This document shows, in pieces, positions 8,069 through 11,683 of a stretch of 11,683 bases of DNA (position 1 is the first letter of the stretch; each line of letters opens with the position of its first letter). This stretch comes from Asterionellopsis glacialis (taxonomy: Eukaryota > Bacillariophyta > Plagiogrammaphyceae > Rhaphoneidales > Asterionellopsidaceae): contig WKLE02003700.1 in the NCBI GenBank assembly GCA_014885115.2, positions 1 through 11,683 on the forward strand, in the 5' to 3' direction. Below the pieces are notes generated by a model. That model was not told where the DNA came from. It saw only the letters and a list, made by a program, of their open reading frames with translations, and ran no database searches. A program made the position numbers and the translations under genes.

Positions 8069-8848
8069 ATGATCTTCTCAAAGAAATCCGTCAGTATAGT
8101 CGTCATGGTGTCGTCACTCCTTCTGTTTTGTTCTTGTACTTTGACAGTATTAGGATTTACACCATCGTTACGACAACAACAAAAAACGTACGAACAGAGT
8201 CCATTTCACATTCATCGAACCACAAAAACAACACCAAGCACTGCAACTCAACTTCAGGCGTACATTGATGTGCCACCAGGATTCTTTACTATAAGTTTAA
8301 TGGGGATGTCTATCGTGTTATCTGTATCACGGAATGTAAATCGTGCACGTATGGAAGAATTAGCATGGGAACAACGTTTAGAGGATTCCAGAGACAAACG
8401 TATGAAACAAGATCCCACCTTGACGGAACTGGATTTACGTCGACAAGAAGCTGCAAATGAATGGTCAGCGTATGGTCCTGATGCCATGGCGGAACGTGAA
8501 CGTGAGTCTTCCTCCACAAGTAAAAAAAAAGTAAAGGTAATGGATTATGAAGTTGAATTTGACAATGAAGATTTCGATGACGACGATAACACCTTCCGTC
8601 GAAGTCCTACAGGATATGGTATGACAGATGATGAAATTACAGCATTTGAACGTGAATTTGGTGTTGCCTATGATCCATATTATGATGATCCGTATCAAGA
8701 ACAAGATTTACCAGATGATGTGACCTTCAAGGTTGATAAACAATATGGTGATCGAATTTATTCCAACGGTGAAATATTCTATAAAGATAAATCCACTGGG
8801 TTGTATTATCGTCAGGGTTCCAAACCAAGAATTTCGAAATTATGGTAA
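8069..8848 (+). CDS. Probable plastid-targeted single-span membrane protein, function unknown
   Basis: This encodes 259 residues without introns. The ATG at 8069 is chosen because it puts a textbook signal peptide at the N-terminus: KK at 5-6, a hydrophobic core at 8-28, then VLG followed by FTPS. The -3/-1 pair Val/Gly and Phe30 right after the likely cut resemble the diatom ASAFAP plastid-import motif. Residues 31-63 are rich in Thr, Ser, Gln and Arg with few acids, as expected of a transit peptide. A hydrophobic segment at about 72-87 (after YIDVPPG) may span the thylakoid or an envelope membrane. Then come a charged helix (88-131, with LAWEQRLEDSRDKR), NEWSAYG, a basic patch, an acidic stretch (159-173) and a tail (221-259) with YGDRIYSNGEIFYKD and YYRQGSKPR. 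I recall similar proteins in other diatoms but no function. Targeting is well supported; the suborganellar site is a guess. Confidence 0.92.
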   Translation: MIFSKKSVSIVVMVSSLLLFCSCTLTVLGFTPSLRQQQKTYEQSPFHIHRTTKTTPSTATQLQAYIDVPPGFFTISLMGMSIVLSVSRNVNRARMEELAWEQRLEDSRDKRMKQDPTLTELDLRRQEAANEWSAYGPDAMAERERESSSTSKKKVKVMDYEVEFDNEDFDDDDNTFRRSPTGYGMTDDEITAFEREFGVAYDPYYDDPYQEQDLPDDVTFKVDKQYGDRIYSNGEIFYKDKSTGLYYRQGSKPRISKLW

Positions 8849-10436
8849 ACAAATACTCTATACAGTACAGTCAACACGGATTTAGTATACATGCATACAT
8901 ATTGACAAAATAGTATAGTTGAAGTAAAATACCTATAACGAGTTACACATTGACAATTTACTTCATTACCAAATTTGCATGCAATATTAAGCAAAATCCA
9001 CTATTATTGGTAGAGGCCAAATCTTATCAAACCCCTTGCAGTTCATCTACAGTACTGTATAATATACCAAGTAACTGTAAAGGAAGAGATAGCTGCATAG
9101 TGCAGATACTATATTTCATGACTTATGATACTACTAAACATATAAACATATATCATAGATGAACTCACCAGGCTTTGAGGGCATGCTCCATAATGCATGT
9201 TTGTATATAGTAGTAGAGAGCATGATTGCCACCCATATTTTGACCAACCATCATCTCAACAGCTCACTCAACATCCTATCCCTTGTTCCAGTGAAACTCA
9301 CACCAGATGTTAGTATTGTTCCTGCTATCTTTGTTGGTGGTATACTTGTTGTGTAGTTAGTGTACATATACGCCACCAGATCCTGTCCACCTGACACATC
9401 CCAAGGACAACACTTAACCATCATCATAAACTAGTAGCCAAGCACATATCAACAGAACACTCAAGACAACATCAAACTACATATCAACAACAACTATGAC
9501 AATGACAGCAGACACAACAAAACTTTAGCAGGTTATGTAGAACTTTTGTTCTGTTCTGAGAGACCAGACCCTAGTTCTAAACATACTACTTATTCAAAAC
9601 AGTAGCTGTAGAGGTGTAGCACACATAAATTATTAGGTATAATTTGATTTGTTGGTGTAGTTATAGTATGGTTGGTACTAATGGTGTGTAGTTGACTTGT
9701 TTTGTATTAATGCCAATTTTGTGTCTCCCCACTGCTAGTAAAAAAATCTAAAGCTGAAACATTATAAACAGGGGTGCAAGTATAAATAAGAATTTTGGTT
9801 TCTAAAAATTCATATATAAGTAGCCTGTTTTAAGTTAGTGGTCTAAAGTTACATTCTTGTTGCCCAGCATTTGTGTATGTTCATATTTTTTTGAAATTCC
9901 TATTGTATATATTCTCATATAGTAAAGAACCAATAATGGCAAAGAGGAGATATTGTTTGGATGAATCATGATTCAAAGTAGAAATATTTCAGGAGACTAA
10001 TCATCTACTCATTGTTGCTACTTTCTTATATTTAATGTGTTAGTATTTATCATCTTATTATTATTGTGATTCTTGTCCTTTATGACTTACTTTATAGACT
10101 CATTGTTGCTGCTTTTCTTTATTTTTTTGGAAATAGAGCAGAAGTAATGTCATGATTTACATCTCTACTTTACAGCAAAAGTAAATCCATACTTGTCTAA
10201 AAAAGAGAACTATAGCCTACTTTGAGTTTTTTAAATATCATATGGTGCTACTAGTAAGTATACTAATACTCAATAATAGAAAGTAACTAGTACTAGTTGG
10301 GGCTAAAACTCTGAAATGTAATAGAAGATGGAAGATGACCACCTACAGCTGTATATTTCATCATTAGTATGTGTCATTGGGTGGGAGAGAGGTAGAAGAA
10401 CAACAGGTACTTAATTGCAATGTATTGTGCAATAAT
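8849..10436. other. AT-rich non-coding tract after gene 3, CpG-depleted from 8941
   Basis: No gene is supported here. The first 90 bases or so are probably the gene 3 3' UTR and still carry CpG (for example 8939-8940). After that CpG is virtually absent. The stretch 9372-9535 is C/A-rich and G-poor on this strand, whereas about 9600-9720 is T/G-rich. A 14-bp palindrome AACTAGTACTAGTT lies at 10285-10298. One frame at 9159-9356 is open for 65 codons but shows no recognisable motif. The tract looks like decayed transposon DNA, but I cannot name the element from this part. Confidence 0.55.
10007..10126 (+). repeat. Weak direct repeat, about 91-bp spacing
   Basis: ACTCATTGTTGCTACTTTC at 10007-10025 recurs as ACTCATTGTTGCTGCTTTTC at 10098-10117, both followed by T/A-rich DNA (TTATATTT and TTTATTTT). 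The sequence before the second copy (ACTTACTTTATAG) also resembles CTCTACTTTACAG near 10174. This may be a decayed tandem duplication, but the similarity outside the core is low. Confidence 0.4.
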
Positions 10437-10765
10437 ATTATACTTCCTAGCCATATATGGTGGCATTGCTGGTGAGTGTATAGTAATATTGAATTGCTAG
10501 AACATAAGACAGTCATGAAAAATTATACATTAAAAAGTATTGTGATATCCATTTTAGCTCATGACAACCACTAACAGCCAGTATAGGTTGGTTATGGAAT
10601 GAAATTATACTTCCTAGCCATATATATGGCATCCCTGGTGAGCTTAGAACAATATTGAATTGCTAGAACAGGAAGGTAAAAAAAAAGAATAATGCATGAA
10701 AAGGTATTGTGATAGCAATGGAAAGATTATGACAACCACCAGTATCAGCTTAGGTTACTGATAAC
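10437..10765 (+). repeat. Diverged tandem duplication, unit about 167 bp
   Basis: Two head-to-tail copies (about 10437-10603 and 10604-10765) share ordered blocks at constant spacing. These are ATTATACTTCCTAGCCATAT (10437 and 10604), AATATTGAATTGCTAGAACA (10485 and 10651), GTATTGTGATA (10537 and 10704) and ATGACAACCAC (10561 and 10729). Spacing is 166-168 throughout, with small indels and substitutions between blocks. The array ends immediately before the recombinase remnant, so it may be sub-terminal DNA of the same element. Confidence 0.85.
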
Positions 10766-10834
10766 CAAGATCACAATAAACATGCCAACAAGAAATGTCA
10801 CAATGCACTTGATGAATTACTAGATGCTCTTTAG

Positions 10835-11578
10835 GACAATTGTGGGTATGTACATTTTGCTCACATGAAAAATGACGTGTCAGGTTTTGAAGCAAGCAAA
10901 AAAGCAGCACATTTTTGCAAATCCAAATAATCTCAACATATGTGACATTGCTCACATCACTTGCCCAACACTTTTGACAACCTTCCCTTCTTCTGGTGGT
11001 TTATTGTTTAGACAAAATGCCTATTCCAGGTTTTCCAAGTATTTAAACAACCTTGTTTTACAACATGAAGATGAGGTCAGGGGTCTTGGTGTGGAGACCC
11101 TTCTGTGATTGCAGTGCACTCCATATGGAAGGGTGCAGCTTCATACTGCTACAATGGAATCACATCAGCACCACACATTGCCAGTGTGTGCAATAGAGCA
11201 GGCTGGACAATGGGAAAGGTAAAAGATAAGTACATAAAATATGAGACAGCTTCAGACCACTATGTTGGATGTGTTGTAGCCGTTCACTCCAAGGAGTTTG
11301 CAGTATCTCCTCTGCTGTTTAAGATCCAGGAAGAACCACCAACCACCAACAACAGTACCAGTACTGCTGTGGTACAGGAAGAACCACAACCACCCAAAGA
11401 ATCTTCCACAACAGAAGAGGAAGTTCATCAAGCAATAGCAAGACTGTTTCCATACCAGTTTCCTGTTGGTTTTACGTTGTTCACTAGGATGTGCCTTGCA
11501 ACATTGTTGTTTCACTGTACAACATTGCAGCAGATCACACACCTAAGGTCTTCATTCTCTCAGACAATCTTGTTTTGA
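10835..11578 (+). pseudogene. Degenerate Crypton-like tyrosine recombinase
   Basis: Intact relatives would cut and rejoin DNA through a tyrosine nucleophile. Recombinase-like sequence runs through three frame segments: 10835 to about 10900 (GYVHFAHMKND), about 10905-11093 (FANPNNLNICDI, then AYSRFSKYLNNL and HEDEVRGLGV), and about 11096-11578 (HSIWKGAASY, NRAGWTMGKVKDKYIKYE, FAVSP, MCLATLLFH). The HxxR box is HSIW at 11117-11128. The Trp at 11204 and Tyr at 11231 are nine residues apart, as are His333 and Tyr342 of lambda integrase. Frame changes fall near an A-run at about 10898-10903 and a GAGA at 11094-11097; a TAG lies at 10832-10834, and the frame upstream of it is open back to 10754. 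The catalytic Arg is Trp (TGG), and VGC at 11264-11272 has Cys where I recall Arg. The residue after the Tyr helix, Pro/Thr-rich at about 11331-11400, separates a C-terminal piece. Family assignment rests on remembered diatom sequences. Confidence 0.75.
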
Positions 11579-11683
11579 GATGGCCAATTTAGGGAAACAG
11601 AATCTGCCATGTGCATCTGTTACTCTTAGCATAGAGACTTGGACAAGATGGTGGACCACACATAGAACTATATGTAAAAAATT

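Larger units (their letters stand above)
8941..11683. mobile_element. CpG-depleted, presumed transposon-derived tract
   Basis: By eye, only four CpG dinucleotides occur in this 2743-base stretch (9371, 10876, 11281, 11475), including a run of about 1500 bases (9373-10875) with none. TpG and CpA are frequent. The three intact genes and the earlier intergenic regions have CpG at ordinary density; gene 3 alone has more than 30. This is the signature of cytosine methylation followed by C-to-T decay, typical of silenced transposons. A tyrosine-recombinase pseudogene lies inside. I could not find terminal repeats or target-site duplications, so the borders of any individual element are unknown, and the right side runs out of the window. 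Confidence 0.55.

Noticed and set aside
9159..9356. 65-codon frame in the CpG-depleted tract
   Set aside because: It begins with ATG but has no motif; it may be a transposon fragment, but nothing in it supports a call.
10451..10460. CCATATATGG, a perfect MADS-box CArG site
   Set aside because: It sits in a decayed repeat, the second repeat copy has eight rather than six central A/T bases, and no gene lies next to it.
1..11683. tRNA, rRNA, CRISPR array or bacterial-type operon signals
   Set aside because: I saw no T-arm consensus with a matching cloverleaf, no regularly spaced short repeats, and the window is eukaryotic in gene structure and targeting signals.

Overview
The window looks like nuclear DNA of a diatom or a close stramenopile relative. 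Three things point that way: a plastid-type bipartite leader with a phenylalanine right after the signal-peptide cleavage site (gene 3), a REYxR..GDNPxVxxGxPIxxGW block that I recall from many diatom proteins of unknown function (gene 2), and a decayed tyrosine recombinase of the Crypton-like kind common in diatom genomes. None of these assignments was checked against a database.

Layout. All three intact genes lie on the + strand, appear intronless, and are separated by long non-coding stretches. Gene 1 (221-3766) encodes a 1181-residue protein with four ubiquitin-like domains, a short A-[AL/M]-P-S-x-L-L motif repeated between and beside those domains, a Pro/Met-rich linker and a C-terminal membrane domain with about four hydrophobic segments. 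After about 2 kb without a convincing gene comes gene 2 (5810-6631), a 273-residue basic soluble protein carrying the conserved diatom block. A 1.4-kb spacer follows, holding a GA/CT foldback, a small GC hairpin, a cluster of ACGT-core (bZIP/CRE-like) sites and a possible 5'-UTR hairpin. It leads to gene 3 (8069-8848), a probable plastid-targeted, single-membrane-span protein of unknown function.

About 90 bases after gene 3 the character of the DNA changes abruptly. From 8941 to the end (2743 bases) I count only four CpG dinucleotides by eye (9371, 10876, 11281, 11475), whereas gene 3 alone has more than 30. This tract holds a 167-bp tandem duplication and, at 10835-11578, a tyrosine-recombinase pseudogene with two frameshifts and an in-frame stop. 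Its HxxR catalytic arginine reads Trp (TGG) and another expected Arg reads Cys (TGT), both as C-to-T decay of CpG would produce. The tract is best read as old, methylated, transposon-derived DNA next to CpG-rich genes.

The three genes show no sign of acting in one pathway. The most novel item is the architecture of gene 1. The clearest genome-evolution signal is the CpG desert with its recombinase remnant.
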